From: Staphylococcus debuckii
GTDB taxonomy: Bacteria; Bacillota; Bacilli; Staphylococcales; Staphylococcaceae
Length of the DNA stretch: 64,000 nucleotides
NCBI RefSeq assembly: GCF_003718735.1
Contig: NZ_CP033460.1
Location: forward strand, 2,046,001-2,110,000
Direction of reading: 5' to 3'
The notes beneath the pieces are model-generated. The model saw nothing but the letters and a program-made list of their open reading frames with translations. It ran no database searches and had not been told where the DNA came from. A program made the position numbers and the translations under genes. This document shows, piece by piece, positions 1-12,698 of the stretch (position 1 is its first letter; every line of letters starts with the position of its first letter).

Positions 1-1300
<1,300 letters not shown>

Positions 1301-1349
1301 ATATAATACCACCTAGCGCCTATTATAGCAACGAAGCAATTTTCAGTGT

Positions 1350-1416
1350 TAATATAAAAAAGTTAGTAAAATGATAAGAATTCTTGTAGTTAAGGTCATT
1401 ATCATCTTACTAACTT
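1350..1416 (-). terminator. Rho-independent terminator of ddl-murF
   Basis: Arms 1360-1377 and 1399-1416 form an 18-bp stem with a single A-C mismatch, followed on the minus strand by TTTTTT. It ends the ddl-murF transcript. Confidence 0.88.
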
Positions 1417-1431
1417 ATATTTATAAATATA

Positions 1432-2796
1432 TTATTTATTGTTAATTAAAGCATCAGCAATATCTTCTAATTTCATGCCTCGTGATCCTTTAATTAAAAT
1501 TTTATCTTCGGGTTGAGCTTTTTCGATAATAAAGTGAATTAAATCCTCTTTATCATCAAAATGCTGTGCTTCATTCACATTGTCTTTACCTTCTTCAAAA
1601 ATATGAGCAGCCTCTTTACCATAAGTCAACAGAATATCGATGCCCTTATTTTCTAAATATGTTCCAACAGAAGCATGCATATCGGCACTATTTTCACCTA
1701 ATTCTAAAACATCAGCAAGGATTAGAATTTTACGTCCTTCCATGGCTGCTAAAGTATCGATTGCTGCTTTCATACTCGTAGGACTGGCATTATAAGCGTC
1801 ATTAATCACTGATATATCAGAGTCAGTACGATGCAGTTCCATACGCATGCCTGTTAATTTTACTTTCGCTATATTATCTTGGATCTCAGTATATGATAAA
1901 CCTAATAGCTTCCCAACTGTGATAGCAATAGCTGCATTTCTCATATTATGTGTACCTAGAATCGGTATTTGATAGTGCTCGCTAGCGTTTAAACTAAATG
2001 CAATACCCATAGCATCATGTTGCTCTACACTGCATACTACATCGTTATCCTGCGCTAAACCTATACTGATAGCTTCTGTATCATTTAAAGTTTCGACATG
2101 CGGTTTTAATAACGGTTCATCGCCATCAAAAATAAAGACACCGTCGGGCTTTAATCCTGATACAATTTCAAATTTCGCACGGGCTATTCCTTCTCTCGAA
2201 CCTAAATCTTGCATATGAGATTCACCGATATTTGTAATCACTGCAATATCTGGTTGTGCAATCTCTGAAAGCAATTCAATCTCATGAAAACCTGACATTC
2301 CCATTTCTAAAATTGAAATGTCTGTATCTTCATCTAATTGTAAAATTGTCAGCGGCATACCTATTTCATTATTATAGTTGCCTTGTGTTTTCTTTACTTT
2401 AAAAGCAGGTTTCAAGACACTTTCAATCATATCTTTAGTCGTCGTTTTACCGTTTGAACCCGTAACTGCGATGACTTTAGGATTGACATGTTTTAAATAA
2501 GCTTTTGCTAATTCCTGTAAAGCTAACATAGTGTCATTCACCCAAATAATAGGGCCTTCTACTTCGTGGTCAGGCTTTGCATTATATTGGTAAAAAGCTG
2601 CACCCGCTCCATCTTTCAAAGCTTGCGCCACAAAACGATGACCATCCGTATTTTCACCTTTAAAAGGTACAAATAAATTATTGTCGTCGATTTCTCTAGA
2701 ATCAATCGACACACCGTGTATACTCTGGTCTAAATAACGTTCATCGATTTCACAAGGAATCCATTCTTTGATTTGTTTTAAAGTTACATCAATCAT
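1432..2796 (-). CDS. murF: UDP-N-acetylmuramoyl-tripeptide–D-alanyl-D-alanine ligase MurF
   Basis: Cytoplasmic ATP-dependent ligase that adds the D-Ala-D-Ala dipeptide to the UDP-MurNAc-tripeptide, the last soluble step of peptidoglycan precursor synthesis. The 454 residues match the usual staphylococcal length. The Mur-ligase P-loop GSNGKTTT lies at residues 113-120, and the central ligase and C-terminal domains follow. It sits 12 bp downstream of ddl, which makes its dipeptide substrate, so the two are co-transcribed. A strong terminator follows. Confidence 0.96.
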   Translation of the reverse strand: MIDVTLKQIKEWIPCEIDERYLDQSIHGVSIDSREIDDNNLFVPFKGENTDGHRFVAQALKDGAGAAFYQYNAKPDHEVEGPIIWVNDTMLALQELAKAYLKHVNPKVIAVTGSNGKTTTKDMIESVLKPAFKVKKTQGNYNNEIGMPLTILQLDEDTDISILEMGMSGFHEIELLSEIAQPDIAVITNIGESHMQDLGSREGIARAKFEIVSGLKPDGVFIFDGDEPLLKPHVETLNDTEAISIGLAQDNDVVCSVEQHDAMGIAFSLNASEHYQIPILGTHNMRNAAIAITVGKLLGLSYTEIQDNIAKVKLTGMRMELHRTDSDISVINDAYNASPTSMKAAIDTLAAMEGRKILILADVLELGENSADMHASVGTYLENKGIDILLTYGKEAAHIFEEGKDNVNEAQHFDDKEDLIHFIIEKAQPEDKILIKGSRGMKLEDIADALINNK

Positions 2797-2808
2797 AACA
2801 GCACTACC

Positions 2809-3924
<1,116 letters not shown>

Positions 3925-4136
3925 TTAAGTTAGATTGCATGTGATAGCTAAGTAAATTCTAACTCTGCATATTTTAAACTTAAGCAAATGATATATAGTA
4001 CAGCTTAAATAACAAATATGCTATAGTTTGAATTACAGTGATTTTTTAAATTTTTCCACAGTAACGATACTATCTTTTTAAATAAAGGTATATACTAAAG
4101 AAAAAAGAAATAGCAATATAAAAGGGGAACTTATCG

Positions 4137-5354
4137 ATGAAAGCTCAACGTCAAAAACCCAGCAAATCATGGCTGCGGCGTATCGATTGGGTACTGATTA
4201 TCATTTTAGCTATAATGGCCACTATCAGCGTTTTGTTTATTCATTCTGCGATGGGCGGCGGCCAATACAGCTCTAATTTCAGCATCCGTCAAATTCTATA
4301 TTACATATTAGGCGGCATCATAGCTTTGGCAATCATGTTGATTTCACCAAAACGTATTATGAAATATACTTATACATTGTATTTCATTGTATGTATCTTA
4401 TTGATAGGTTTATTGATTATTCCGGAAACGCCGATTACACCTATTATTAATGGTGCAAAAAGTTGGTACAGTTTCGGCCCTATCAGTATACAACCATCCG
4501 AGTTCATGAAAATCATCTTGATCTTAGCCTTAGCCAAAATTGTCTCTAAACACAATAAATACACCTTCAATAAATCATTAGAATCAGACTTTAAGCTCTT
4601 TATGAAGATTTTATTAGTTTCAGCATTACCGATGGGTCTTATCTTATTGCAAAATGACTTAGGAACTACATTAGTGTGCTTAGCAATTATCGTAGGAATT
4701 TTGATTGTCAGCGGTATCACTTGGAAGATATTGGCACCTATTTTCTTAACGATTATGTTTGTGGGCGGTTTCTTTATTTTATCAATTATTTACAAACCTT
4801 CTTTGATAGAAAGCGGCTTTGGTATTAAGACTTACCAATTAGGACGTATTGCTTCTTGGCTTGATCCTTATGCATACAGCTCTGGAGATGGTTATCACTT
4901 AACTGAATCGTTAAAGGCAATTGGTTCAGGGCAATTATTCGGTAAAGGGTTGAATCATGGTGAAGTTTATATTCCAGAAAACCACACTGACTTTATTTTC
5001 TCGGTGATTGGAGAAGAATTCGGTTTTCTTGGTGCCGTAGTCATAATTATTATTTTCTTAGTTTTACTTTTCCATCTTGTAAGATTAGCAAGTAAAACAG
5101 ATAACATTTATAACAAAACTTATATTATCGGATTTGTATCATTGATTTTATTCCATGCCGTACAGAATATGGGAATGACTATTCAGTTGTTACCTATTAC
5201 AGGTATCCCGCTTCCATTCATCAGTTACGGAGGAAGTTCGTTATGGAGTTTAATGGTGGGCATCGGAATCGTCCTTTCTATTTATTATCATCAGCCAACT
5301 CCTTATCAACCTGACCTCTTACGGTCAAAACCCGCTAAATCTCATAGCAACTAA
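4137..5354 (+). CDS. rodA: RodA/FtsW/SpoVE-family peptidoglycan polymerase
   Basis: Integral membrane SEDS-family glycosyltransferase that polymerises lipid II with a partner class B penicillin-binding protein. The 405 residues show about ten hydrophobic membrane segments. Late conserved motifs are visible: PENHTDFIFSVIGEE and the terminal LPFISYGGSSL. Position next to ddl-murF agrees with the staphylococcal rodA gene rather than ftsW. The start ATG has AAAGGGG nine bases upstream. A bidirectional terminator follows immediately. Confidence 0.88.
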   Translation: MKAQRQKPSKSWLRRIDWVLIIILAIMATISVLFIHSAMGGGQYSSNFSIRQILYYILGGIIALAIMLISPKRIMKYTYTLYFIVCILLIGLLIIPETPITPIINGAKSWYSFGPISIQPSEFMKIILILALAKIVSKHNKYTFNKSLESDFKLFMKILLVSALPMGLILLQNDLGTTLVCLAIIVGILIVSGITWKILAPIFLTIMFVGGFFILSIIYKPSLIESGFGIKTYQLGRIASWLDPYAYSSGDGYHLTESLKAIGSGQLFGKGLNHGEVYIPENHTDFIFSVIGEEFGFLGAVVIIIIFLVLLFHLVRLASKTDNIYNKTYIIGFVSLILFHAVQNMGMTIQLLPITGIPLPFISYGGSSLWSLMVGIGIVLSIYYHQPTPYQPDLLRSKPAKSHSN

Positions 5355-5407
5355 AAAACAGGTTATCGGAAAAACACTCATTAGAATGTTTTCTGATAAC
5401 CTGTTTT
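5353..5407. terminator. Bidirectional terminator between rodA and the Lmo0850-type gene
   Basis: AAAACAGGTTATC (5355-5367) pairs perfectly with GATAACCTGTTTT (5395-5407). T-runs on both strands allow it to serve rodA on plus and the small gene at 5426 on minus. Confidence 0.87.
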
Positions 5408-5425
5408 GCATCTGTTGAAATAACT

Positions 5426-5566
5426 TTATTTCAACTTTGATGTAGCCACGGATGTGTTGGGTAATGTATGCATGATCTCTAAGCGTGATTTGGTTTTCTT
5501 AATGTTGACACCGAGCGAAGACAATAATTGAACGACATTACGTAATTTATCTGTATTCTTATTCAT
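5426..5566 (-). CDS. Small Lmo0850-family protein, 46 residues
   Basis: A short gene of unknown function that is easily missed. ATG at 5566 follows GGGGTGA at a good distance. The product begins MNKNTDKLRNVVQLLSSLGV and continues with a basic NIKKTKSR stretch. The pattern LLSSLGVNIKKTKSR resembles the small Lmo0850-type proteins annotated in Firmicutes; this is recognition from memory and not certain. It is soluble and basic with no membrane segment. It lies between the rodA terminator and copA, convergent with rodA. Confidence 0.6.
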   Translation of the reverse strand: MNKNTDKLRNVVQLLSSLGVNIKKTKSRLEIMHTLPNTSVATSKLK

Positions 5567-5641
5567 TATGTTCACCCCATCTTCGAATTACTTATATATA
5601 AGTTACTTTTATTCTACCCTAAAAAATATTCATTTACTACA

Positions 5642-7840
5642 TTATTTTTGTAAATTTTTCTGGTATTTAACTTTTTGAAGACGTAAAGCATTGAGTACTA
5701 CAGATACTGAACTGAATGCCATAGCTGTGCCTGCAATCCAAGGCGCAAGCAAACCAAATGCTGCTACTGGAATACCGATTGCATTATAACAAAATGCAAA
5801 GAATAGATTTTCTTTAATATTTTTCAATGTTTTCTTACTCATATCTAATGCTGTATCAACTTTCTGAATATCTCCGCCGACAATCATAATGTCGCCCGCT
5901 TCTATTGCAATATCTGATCCGGTGCCCATAGCGACTCCGATATTACTTTTAGCTAGTGCTGGCGCATCATTAATACCGTCACCTACCATCATGACGTTCT
6001 TACCTTCATCTTGTAATTGGCCGATTTGGTTAGATTTATCATCTGGTTTAATGCCGGCAATAACATGCGATATGCCTAATTCTTTCGCAATTGATTCAGC
6101 TGTTGTCTGTGTATCTCCGCTCAACATAATGATTTCGTATTCATCACGCAAGCGATAAATTAAATCCTTGGCTGCTGCTTTAGGTTCATCCCGTAAAGCA
6201 ACCATGCCCGCAAATTGCTTATCTATTGTGGCTAATACCACGGTTGCACCTTGATGCTGCATGGATTGAATATCTTGTTCAAGCGCATCATCCCATTGCT
6301 CTAATACCGGTTTAATAAAACTAATAGAGCCAATTTTAATACTTTGTCCATTAATTTTCCCGCTAATACCATTACCTGCATGCGTTTGATAATCCTCCAC
6401 AGGGAGTACAGCTGTATCTGCATAGTATTCAGTAATAGCTTGTGAAAGCGGATGTTCTGATTGCTGCTCTAAACTTTTCATCAATACACCGAGCTGTTGG
6501 TTATCTGTATTATCTATCACTTTATAAACGCTTGGATGACCTTCTGTTAAAGTACCTGTCTTATCAAATACAATCGTATCAACGTTTTGCGTTTGTTCTA
6601 ATGCTTCTGATGATTTAAACAACACACCGAGTTCAGCTGCACGCCCAGATCCCGCCATAATTGATGTCGGTGTCGCTAGTCCGAGTGCACAAGGACAAGC
6701 AATCACAATTACTGCGATGAACACTTCTAGACTTGATTGGAAATTAAGCGGCGTCACTAAACTGAACCAAACAATAAATACAACTAAAGCAATCATTAAA
6801 ACGGTCGGTACGAAAATACCTGAAATCTTATCTGCTAAGCGTTGAATATTAGGTTTTTCACCCTGTGCTTCTTCCACAATGCGAATAATTTGGTTTAATA
6901 CTAAGTCATCTCCTGTTTGTGTTACTCTAACTTTAATAAAGTTGCCGTGGTTCAAAGTAGCACCGATAACTTTATCTCCTTCTTCTTTATCGACGGGTAT
7001 ACTTTCACCTGTCAACATCGATTCATCTACACTGGTTGCACCTGCTATAATTTCGCCGTCTAAGGGAATATACTCGCCATTTTTAACTAGCAAGATATCT
7101 CCTTTTTTTACTTGATCAACAGGCATTTCAACTGTTTCGCCATTCTTTTCTACACGTGCTTCTTTCACTTGTAATGATAATAATTTATTAATAGCATCAC
7201 TTGCATGCCCTTTCGCTTTAGCTTCAAAATACTTGCCTAGTAATATGAGAGTAATAAGCACTGCACTCGTTTCAAAATAGAGAGGGATATGGAGTTCGCC
7301 ATAGTGAATTACAGCTAAATAAATACTGTAGAAGTAAGCAGCTGAAGTACCTAATGCGACAAGCACATCCATATTTGCACTTTTATTTCTTAAAGCGCCA
7401 TAAGCGCCTTTATAGAACTGCCATCCTAAAATAAATTGGACAGGTGTCGCTAAAATAAATTGAAATAGTGGGTGCGTCATGAAATGAGGAAGCGGCAGAA
7501 AACTTAAAAAGCTGAAATGCCCTACCATTGTATAAATTAATGGCAAGGATAAAATTAATGAAATAATAAATTTATATTTCTGCTTATCCAATTCCTTTTT
7601 CTTTCTCTGTTGAGTTTCTTCAGGTGTTTCAATCGCAATAGGTTCATAACCTAGGTTCTTTACTTTTTCAAAAATTTCATTGAGATCAATATCTTGATTG
7701 TTAAAGTCCACAGCCGCCTTTTCAGTTACTAGATTAACGTTTGCACTATCTACACCTTCAGTTCTATTCAATACACGTTCAATTCTTGCTGAACATGCAG
7801 CACAAGTCATGCCTGAAATTTTAAATTCAGCCTTTTCCAT
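5642..7840 (-). CDS. copA: Copper-exporting P1B-type ATPase CopA
   Basis: Membrane pump that exports Cu(I). One N-terminal metal-binding domain carries GMTCAAC (Cys13, Cys16), followed by paired membrane helices, the actuator TGES at 277-280, the transmembrane metal site CPC at 382-384, the phosphorylation site DKTGT at 426-430 and the hinge GDGINDAP. At 732 residues it has one heavy-metal domain, whereas S. aureus CopA (about 800 residues) has two. ATG at 7840 is preferred over an upstream GTG because AGGAG then stands eight bases away; the GTG would abut the ribosome binding site. It is last in the csoR-csoZ-copZ-copA cluster. Confidence 0.95.
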   Translation of the reverse strand: MEKAEFKISGMTCAACSARIERVLNRTEGVDSANVNLVTEKAAVDFNNQDIDLNEIFEKVKNLGYEPIAIETPEETQQRKKKELDKQKYKFIISLILSLPLIYTMVGHFSFLSFLPLPHFMTHPLFQFILATPVQFILGWQFYKGAYGALRNKSANMDVLVALGTSAAYFYSIYLAVIHYGELHIPLYFETSAVLITLILLGKYFEAKAKGHASDAINKLLSLQVKEARVEKNGETVEMPVDQVKKGDILLVKNGEYIPLDGEIIAGATSVDESMLTGESIPVDKEEGDKVIGATLNHGNFIKVRVTQTGDDLVLNQIIRIVEEAQGEKPNIQRLADKISGIFVPTVLMIALVVFIVWFSLVTPLNFQSSLEVFIAVIVIACPCALGLATPTSIMAGSGRAAELGVLFKSSEALEQTQNVDTIVFDKTGTLTEGHPSVYKVIDNTDNQQLGVLMKSLEQQSEHPLSQAITEYYADTAVLPVEDYQTHAGNGISGKINGQSIKIGSISFIKPVLEQWDDALEQDIQSMQHQGATVVLATIDKQFAGMVALRDEPKAAAKDLIYRLRDEYEIIMLSGDTQTTAESIAKELGISHVIAGIKPDDKSNQIGQLQDEGKNVMMVGDGINDAPALAKSNIGVAMGTGSDIAIEAGDIMIVGGDIQKVDTALDMSKKTLKNIKENLFFAFCYNAIGIPVAAFGLLAPWIAGTAMAFSSVSVVLNALRLQKVKYQKNLQK

Positions 7841-7853
7841 ATATTCCACTCCT

Positions 7854-7871
7854 ATACCCTATAAAGGTATA
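7854..7871 (-). promoter_or_regulatory. CsoR-type operator directly upstream of copA
   Basis: ATACCCTATAAAGGTATA differs in only two of 18 positions from the site inside the csoR promoter (8759-8776). It touches the copA ribosome binding site. Matching palindromes are the known mark of CsoR binding. No good -35 hexamer is seen beside this copy. Confidence 0.65.
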
Positions 7872-7881
7872 TTTTTTTCTA

Positions 7882-7930
7882 AAAATAAGGGAGTGGTCGG
7901 AAATAAATAATTTATTTCGGCATCCACTCC
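7882..7930 (-). terminator. Hairpin between copZ and copA
   Basis: GGAGTGG (7890-7896) pairs with CCACTCC (7924-7930), with an inner GAAATAAAT/ATTTATTTC stem. The minus strand continues with TTATTTTT, so it can act as a full or partial terminator that lowers or separates copA transcription. Confidence 0.6.
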
Positions 7931-7984
7931 GGCTAAGCTATCTAAATTAAAAAAGTATTAGATAAATACATTTCCTAATTCAAA

Positions 7985-8194
7985 TTATTTTACAACATCG
8001 TATCCTGCATCGTAAATTGCTTTTTCAACTTCAGATAATACTTGATCTTCTCCATTGAATTTCACATCAACAGTATCATTATCAGGAGTAGCATTGACAC
8101 TCTCTACCCCATCGATTTTACCGACAGCTGTTTCAACTGCTGATTTACAATGTTCACAACTCATACCTTCAACTTTTAATTGTTTCTCTTCCAT
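7985..8194 (-). CDS. copZ: Copper chaperone CopZ
   Basis: Small cytosolic heavy-metal-associated domain protein (69 residues) that carries Cu(I) to the pump. GMSCEHC at residues 10-16 holds the two copper-binding cysteines; the beta-alpha-beta-beta-alpha-beta pattern and terminal YDAGYDV are typical. It lies between csoZ and copA and shares their transcript up to the hairpin at 7882-7930. Confidence 0.93.
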   Translation of the reverse strand: MEEKQLKVEGMSCEHCKSAVETAVGKIDGVESVNATPDNDTVDVKFNGEDQVLSEVEKAIYDAGYDVVK

Positions 8195-8208
8195 TTATAA
8201 ACACTCCT

Positions 8209-8415
8209 TTAATTTAATATTTGATAACCTGCATCATAAATTTCTTTTTCAAGATTATTTAAATTGACAGGTGTTTCATAACTAATACGAATTTCGTTGG
8301 AATCCATATCTACTTGTACCGCAGAAACACCAGTCATTTCGCTAAGATGTTGGTGTAATTTATGTTGTGCTTCTTCAGTTTCTAAACCATCAATTTTTAT
8401 AATACTAGTTTGCAT
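8209..8415 (-). CDS. csoZ: CsoZ-like ferredoxin-fold protein without a CxxC motif
   Basis: A 68-residue protein with the fold and C-terminal YDAGYQ of a heavy-metal domain, but the metal loop reads GLETEEA and has no cysteine at all. It therefore cannot bind Cu(I) by the usual pair. Staphylococcal csoR is known to be followed by csoZ, a putative copper protein. ATG at 8415 is chosen because GGAGG lies five bases upstream; the longer frame's first ATG is part of that ribosome binding site. It begins 12 bases after the csoR stop. Confidence 0.7.
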   Translation of the reverse strand: MQTSIIKIDGLETEEAQHKLHQHLSEMTGVSAVQVDMDSNEIRISYETPVNLNNLEKEIYDAGYQILN

Positions 8416-8427
8416 GACAGCCTCCAT

Positions 8428-8721
8428 CTAATCTTTAATCAATTTTTGTACAGTTACTAATAATTCTTCCATCGCTTCCTCTGCATGACCGTCATCTACT
8501 TTATGCATAATACAGCCTTTCATATGATGATCGAGCAGCTTAACTGCCACACTATTTAAGGCTGAGCGTGTAGCACGTATTTGCGTGAGTACATCATCAC
8601 AATAAACATCTTCATCAATCATCCGATTAATTGCTCTTACTTGACCTTCAATTCGATTGAGACGTGCTTTTAAGTTAGATTTAATTTGTTCAGAATGATG
8701 CGCTTTGTCATTTTCAGTCAT
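8428..8721 (-). CDS. csoR: Copper-sensing repressor CsoR
   Basis: All-helical DUF156-family repressor of 97 residues that releases DNA on binding Cu(I). The Cu ligands Cys41, His66 and Cys70 are all present, which separates it from the RcnR/FrmR and CstR relatives. First gene of the copper cluster. Its own promoter holds a matching operator between -35 and -10, so autorepression is expected. Confidence 0.94.
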   Translation of the reverse strand: MTENDKAHHSEQIKSNLKARLNRIEGQVRAINRMIDEDVYCDDVLTQIRATRSALNSVAVKLLDHHMKGCIMHKVDDGHAEEAMEELLVTVQKLIKD

Positions 8722-8753
8722 CTTTAAACCTCCGCCCGATTACTTTCAATACT

Positions 8754-8782
8754 ATAATATACCCTACTAAGGTATACGTCAA
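8754..8782 (-). promoter_or_regulatory. csoR promoter with CsoR operator in the spacer
   Basis: On the minus strand TTGACG (8777-8782) is spaced 17 bases from TATTAT (8754-8759). The palindrome ATACCCTACTAAGGTATA (8759-8776) fills the spacer, the position expected for repression by CsoR. Confidence 0.8.
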
Positions 8783-8884
8783 ACTATACCTATTCCGATT
8801 TAGCTGTGTTACAATTAAAAGCATTAATACCAATATTAACCGGGTAGAAACTCGTTGTTGATGGACAATATGGAGGTTCAGAAC

Positions 8885-10366
8885 ATGTATTATCTAGACA
8901 TGCTGTTACAGCAAACTAACCTGGTTTTCAATATTATATTAATTGCATTATTTATTTTGAACTTATTTTTCAGTTTTACAATTGTGTTTTTAGAACGCAG
9001 ATCACCTGGATCTATATGGGCTTGGTTACTTGTTTTAGCATTTCTGCCTATTATAGGTTTTATCGTCTATCTTCTTTTTGGCCGACAAATCCAACGAGAA
9101 CATATATTCAAAATTAATGAAGAAGATAAAACAGGTTTAGAAATGATTGTGCAAGAACAAGCTGAAGCATTAAAAAATGATGAGTTTTCAAAAGGGAACC
9201 ATGTCATTGTAAAATATAAATCCATGGTTCAGATGTTGCTTTACAATAACTCGGCTTTCTTAACAACTGATAATGCACTTACCATTTATAACGATGGTAA
9301 GGAAAAGTTCGATGCTTTAATTCAAGATATTGAAAACGCTCAAGACTATATTCATATTCAATATTACATTTTTCGTAACGACACCTTAGGCAAACGTATA
9401 TTGCAAGCACTTGAAGATAAGTTAGAAGAAGGACTCGAAGTCAAAATGCTCTATGATGATATGGGTTCCAGAAGTTTAACTTTAAAGGATTTTGATGATT
9501 TCAGAAAAAAAGGCGGGCAAGTAGAATCCTTCTTTCCTTCTAAGTTGCCTTTAATTAACTTCCGTCTTAATTATCGCAATCACCGTAAAATTGTAGTGAT
9601 TGACGGAGTTATCGGGTATGTCGGCGGTTTCAATGTCGGAAATGAATATTTAGGTTTATCGAAAAAATTCGGCTATTGGCGAGATACACATCTGCGCATT
9701 GTCGGAGACGCTGTAAATGCCTTGCAGCTCCGATTTATTTTAGACTGGAATTCTCAAGCCAAACGTCATAATATCGCTTATTCAGATCGCTATTTTCCAG
9801 ATATCGATACTGGAGAATCTACAGGAATACAAATTGCATCCAGTGGACCTGATGAGGATTGGGAACAAATTAAATATGGTTATTTAAAAATGATTACTTC
9901 AGCTAAAAGATATATTAAAATTCAAACACCTTATTTTATTCCCGATCAAGGATTCTTAGATGCTGTATCGATTGCTGCATTAGGCGGCGTTGATGTTACA
10001 ATTATGGTTCCTTGTAAACCGGATCACCCATTTGTTTATTGGGCAACACAAAAGAATGTAGCATCATTGCTCGCATCCGGCGTTAAAATTTATCACTACG
10101 AAAATGGCTTCTTACATTCTAAGATGATGATCATAGATGACGAAGTCGCAAGTGTTGGGACGACTAATATGGATCATCGTAGTTTCACGCTTAATTTTGA
10201 AGTGAACGCATTTATCTATGATCAATCTACAGCGATACAGTTGAGCGAGCAATTTAACGAAGATTTGAAACTAAGCAGTAAATTTACTATGGAAAAATAT
10301 AAAAATCGCAGTTTGTGGATAAAATTTAAAGAAGCTATTTCTTATTTGATTTCCCCTATTCTGTAA
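8885..10366 (+). CDS. cls2: Cardiolipin synthase
   Basis: Membrane enzyme that condenses two phosphatidylglycerols into cardiolipin. Two N-terminal membrane helices (about 12-33 and 44-65) precede a double phospholipase D domain with HKD motifs HRKIVVID at 233-240 and HSKMMIID at 411-418. At 493 residues it matches S. aureus Cls2. ATG at 8885 is chosen over the longer frame because GGAGG is seven bases upstream and the product then starts like Cls2. The HD gene follows 24 bp later on the same strand. Confidence 0.92.
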   Translation: MYYLDMLLQQTNLVFNIILIALFILNLFFSFTIVFLERRSPGSIWAWLLVLAFLPIIGFIVYLLFGRQIQREHIFKINEEDKTGLEMIVQEQAEALKNDEFSKGNHVIVKYKSMVQMLLYNNSAFLTTDNALTIYNDGKEKFDALIQDIENAQDYIHIQYYIFRNDTLGKRILQALEDKLEEGLEVKMLYDDMGSRSLTLKDFDDFRKKGGQVESFFPSKLPLINFRLNYRNHRKIVVIDGVIGYVGGFNVGNEYLGLSKKFGYWRDTHLRIVGDAVNALQLRFILDWNSQAKRHNIAYSDRYFPDIDTGESTGIQIASSGPDEDWEQIKYGYLKMITSAKRYIKIQTPYFIPDQGFLDAVSIAALGGVDVTIMVPCKPDHPFVYWATQKNVASLLASGVKIYHYENGFLHSKMMIIDDEVASVGTTNMDHRSFTLNFEVNAFIYDQSTAIQLSEQFNEDLKLSSKFTMEKYKNRSLWIKFKEAISYLISPIL

Positions 10367-10390
10367 GCATTTTAAGGAGTATGATTTTTT

Positions 10391-11038
10391 GTGAATCAAT
10401 ATCAGCATATAAAAGAAGCAGAAAAATATATGAGAACACACCATAGTGAAGATTCAACAGGACATGACATTCAACATGTCATGCGTGTAGTGAAAATGGC
10501 TTTATTTATTGCAGAGCAAGAAGGTAGCGGTAATCCGTATATCATTCAAATGGCCGCTTTATTACATGACACGGTAGATTCTAAACTGACTAATGAAGAT
10601 GAAGCTTATGAGAAGCTCGAAAATTTCTTAGATCAGATTGATGTAGATAATCAAATGAAACATAAAATTTTAGAAATCATAAAATATATGAGTTATCGTA
10701 ACGGTGCTAATAACAATAGAGCCATGTCCCAAGAAGGTTATATTGTAAGAGATGCTGACCGCTTAGATGCTATTGGCGCTATTGGTATCGCAAGAACTTT
10801 CCAATTTGCCGGTCATTTCAATGAGCCCATGTGGTCAGGAGAAATTCCAGATAGTATTTCAAGCGATTGTGATTTAAATGATTACTCTCCTTCGGCTATT
10901 AAACATTTCTATGACAAGCTATTTAAATTAAAAGACTTGATGCACACTGAAACGGCGCAAGCCATTGCTCAAGAGCGTCATCAATTTATGGAATATTTCG
11001 TAGCGCAATTCTTTAAAGAATGGGATTTTATGAACTAA
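10391..11038 (+). CDS. HD-domain phosphohydrolase (YpgQ/YedJ type)
   Basis: A 215-residue soluble protein of the metal-dependent HD superfamily. It shows GHDIQHVMRV near residue 25, LLHDTVDS near 58 and RDADRLDAIGAIGIAR near 118, the last being the hallmark of the YpgQ-like subgroup, some members of which hydrolyse nucleoside triphosphates. The substrate here is not known. It starts at GTG ten bases after AGGAGT and appears co-transcribed with cls2, ending at a strong terminator. Confidence 0.82.
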   Translation: MNQYQHIKEAEKYMRTHHSEDSTGHDIQHVMRVVKMALFIAEQEGSGNPYIIQMAALLHDTVDSKLTNEDEAYEKLENFLDQIDVDNQMKHKILEIIKYMSYRNGANNNRAMSQEGYIVRDADRLDAIGAIGIARTFQFAGHFNEPMWSGEIPDSISSDCDLNDYSPSAIKHFYDKLFKLKDLMHTETAQAIAQERHQFMEYFVAQFFKEWDFMN

Positions 11039-11103
11039 AAAAGACTGGAAACTTTGTCATCTATAGCGATTTAGCTATGGTGACAAGTCTTCCAGTCTTT
11101 TTA
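11036..11103 (+). terminator. Terminator of cls2-HD gene
   Basis: AAAAAGACTGGAA pairs with TTCCAGTCTTTTT, with a further inner stem around GATTTA. It overlaps the HD gene stop and works in both directions toward the convergent GNAT gene. Confidence 0.88.
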
Positions 11104-11106
11104 TTA

Positions 11107-11619
11107 TTACTTTAAATTCTGAGCCATAATAATGTCTGTTTGAATTTCGTCTCCCATTTTAAATTCGTGCTCTGTGACTTTTTTATATCCGAAGTGTTCA
11201 TAGAATTTGATAGCATTTTCATTTTTCTCCCATACTCCAAGCCAAATGCTTTGCTTACCTTCTTCCACAGCAAAGTTGATTGCAAAGTTCATGAGCTTTT
11301 TACCATAACCATGATGTTGGTAATTCTTTAAAATATATAACCTTTCAACTTCTAATGCATCTGAAGCAATATCTTCAGTTTGAGCTGCTCCAACATTTAA
11401 TTTCAGATAACCCACAATTTTATCATTGTCATACAAAAAATAAAAATACGAGTTAGGATGTTCGACTTCACGTTGCAACTTATCATAAGTAAATGCATTA
11501 TTAAGATAATCTTTTAACTTATCTGGATGGTTCATTTCTCTGAAAGTATCATCAAATGTTCTAAAGCTGATTGTCTGTAATTCTTTAATATCATCAGTTG
11601 TCACTCTTACAATTTTCAT
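11107..11619 (-). CDS. GNAT-family N-acetyltransferase
   Basis: A 170-residue acetyl-CoA dependent acetyltransferase of unknown substrate. The fold is shown by the sequence order: GYLKLNVG, ERLYILKNYQHHGYGKKLM (acetyl-CoA loop, near 91-109) and LGVWEKNENAIKFYEHFGYK near 125-145. GGAGGG precedes the ATG. Single gene, convergent with the HD gene. Confidence 0.85.
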   Translation of the reverse strand: MKIVRVTTDDIKELQTISFRTFDDTFREMNHPDKLKDYLNNAFTYDKLQREVEHPNSYFYFLYDNDKIVGYLKLNVGAAQTEDIASDALEVERLYILKNYQHHGYGKKLMNFAINFAVEEGKQSIWLGVWEKNENAIKFYEHFGYKKVTEHEFKMGDEIQTDIIMAQNLK

Positions 11620-11682
11620 TTTCTGGACCCTCCTGTATTAATTACCCTTTGAATTCTTATTCCCTATTTTCAATTTAAATAA

Positions 11683-11718
11683 AGAAAAATCAGTCGCAAC
11701 TTTTCGGTTACAACTGAT
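11683..11718 (-). terminator. Terminator of yidC
   Basis: On the minus strand ATCAGTTGTAAC and GTTGCGACTGAT form a 12-bp stem with two G-U pairs, followed by TTTTTCTTT. Confidence 0.82.
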
Positions 11719-11733
11719 CTTCTTCTCTCAAAT

Positions 11734-12609
11734 CTATTTTTTCTTTTTATTTTTCTTAGAAACGACTTGGGTGTTTTTCGTTTTACCATTACCCGATTTG
11801 CCATGTTCTTTCTCATAAGCCGCAATCATTGGTGCAACTTCTTCCTTTGCCTTCTTAGAGTAATAACTATTTGCAACATATGTTTGAACTACTAAGAATG
11901 CGGCGCTGACTGACCAATATAGACCAAGTGCAGCAGCTGAACTTAATGAAACCCAGATAATCATGATTGGCGAAATAATAATCATCATGTAACTCATTTG
12001 TTTTTGTTCAGGCGGCATACTGAAAGTTGAAACATAAGCTTGTATAAAGTAAAGCACACCGGCAATAATCGTAATCCAAATATCTGGTTTGGATAAGTTA
12101 AACCATAAGAAATGAGAATGCTCTGTAATTCCTCCTGGAGAAGGATATTTCAATACAAAGAATAATCCCATGATGATAGGCATTTGAATCAATACTGGCA
12201 AGCAACCTAACATGCTTTGCATCGGATTCATATCATATTTCTTATAAACTTCCATCATCTCTTGGTTAGCTGCCATTTTATCTTCTTGTGTACGAGCGCG
12301 TTGCACTTTTTCTTTAACCGCGTCCATATCTGGTTTGGCGATAATCATCTTTTCACGCATCATGTGGCTGTTCTTATAGTTTGATAACATAAATGGCAAT
12401 ACAATGATACGAATAGCAAGTACTAACACAATAATCGCTAAACCATAATCATTATTAAAATGAGACCCTAGCCAATGAATTATGTTATCCATATTTTTTA
12501 CAAACGTATTATAAAAGAAGCCTGTACGATTCTCAGGTTTAGAGTAATCACAACCAGCAAGAAAAACCATAATCCCTAAAAGCAAAGGCAATAATGCTTT
12601 TTTCTTCAT
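11734..12609 (-). CDS. yidC: Membrane protein insertase YidC (lipoprotein form)
   Basis: Inserts membrane proteins with or without SecYEG. An N-terminal lipoprotein signal ends in LAGC with the lipidated Cys20. About five membrane segments follow, with a charged loop ([18 protein letters not shown]) and a basic lysine-rich C-terminal tail typical for ribosome contact. The 291 residues match staphylococcal YidC. ATG at 12609 is preferred to an upstream GTG because GAGGTGG lies four to ten bases before it and gives a proper signal peptide. Confidence 0.92.
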   Translation of the reverse strand: MKKKALLPLLLGIMVFLAGCDYSKPENRTGFFYNTFVKNMDNIIHWLGSHFNNDYGLAIIVLVLAIRIIVLPFMLSNYKNSHMMREKMIIAKPDMDAVKEKVQRARTQEDKMAANQEMMEVYKKYDMNPMQSMLGCLPVLIQMPIIMGLFFVLKYPSPGGITEHSHFLWFNLSKPDIWITIIAGVLYFIQAYVSTFSMPPEQKQMSYMMIIISPIMIIWVSLSSAAALGLYWSVSAAFLVVQTYVANSYYSKKAKEEVAPMIAAYEKEHGKSGNGKTKNTQVVSKKNKKKK

Positions 12610-12698
12610 TTTTCCACCTCTATTGGTATTATTCACATAAAGATAATTTTACCATAACCCAATAGCAGTAGAAAACAAAAAATTTGTGAAATCCTTAA

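Noticed and set aside
4021..4136. rodA promoter with -10 TATACT at 4092
   Set aside because: No acceptable -35 at the right distance, so no promoter feature was listed.
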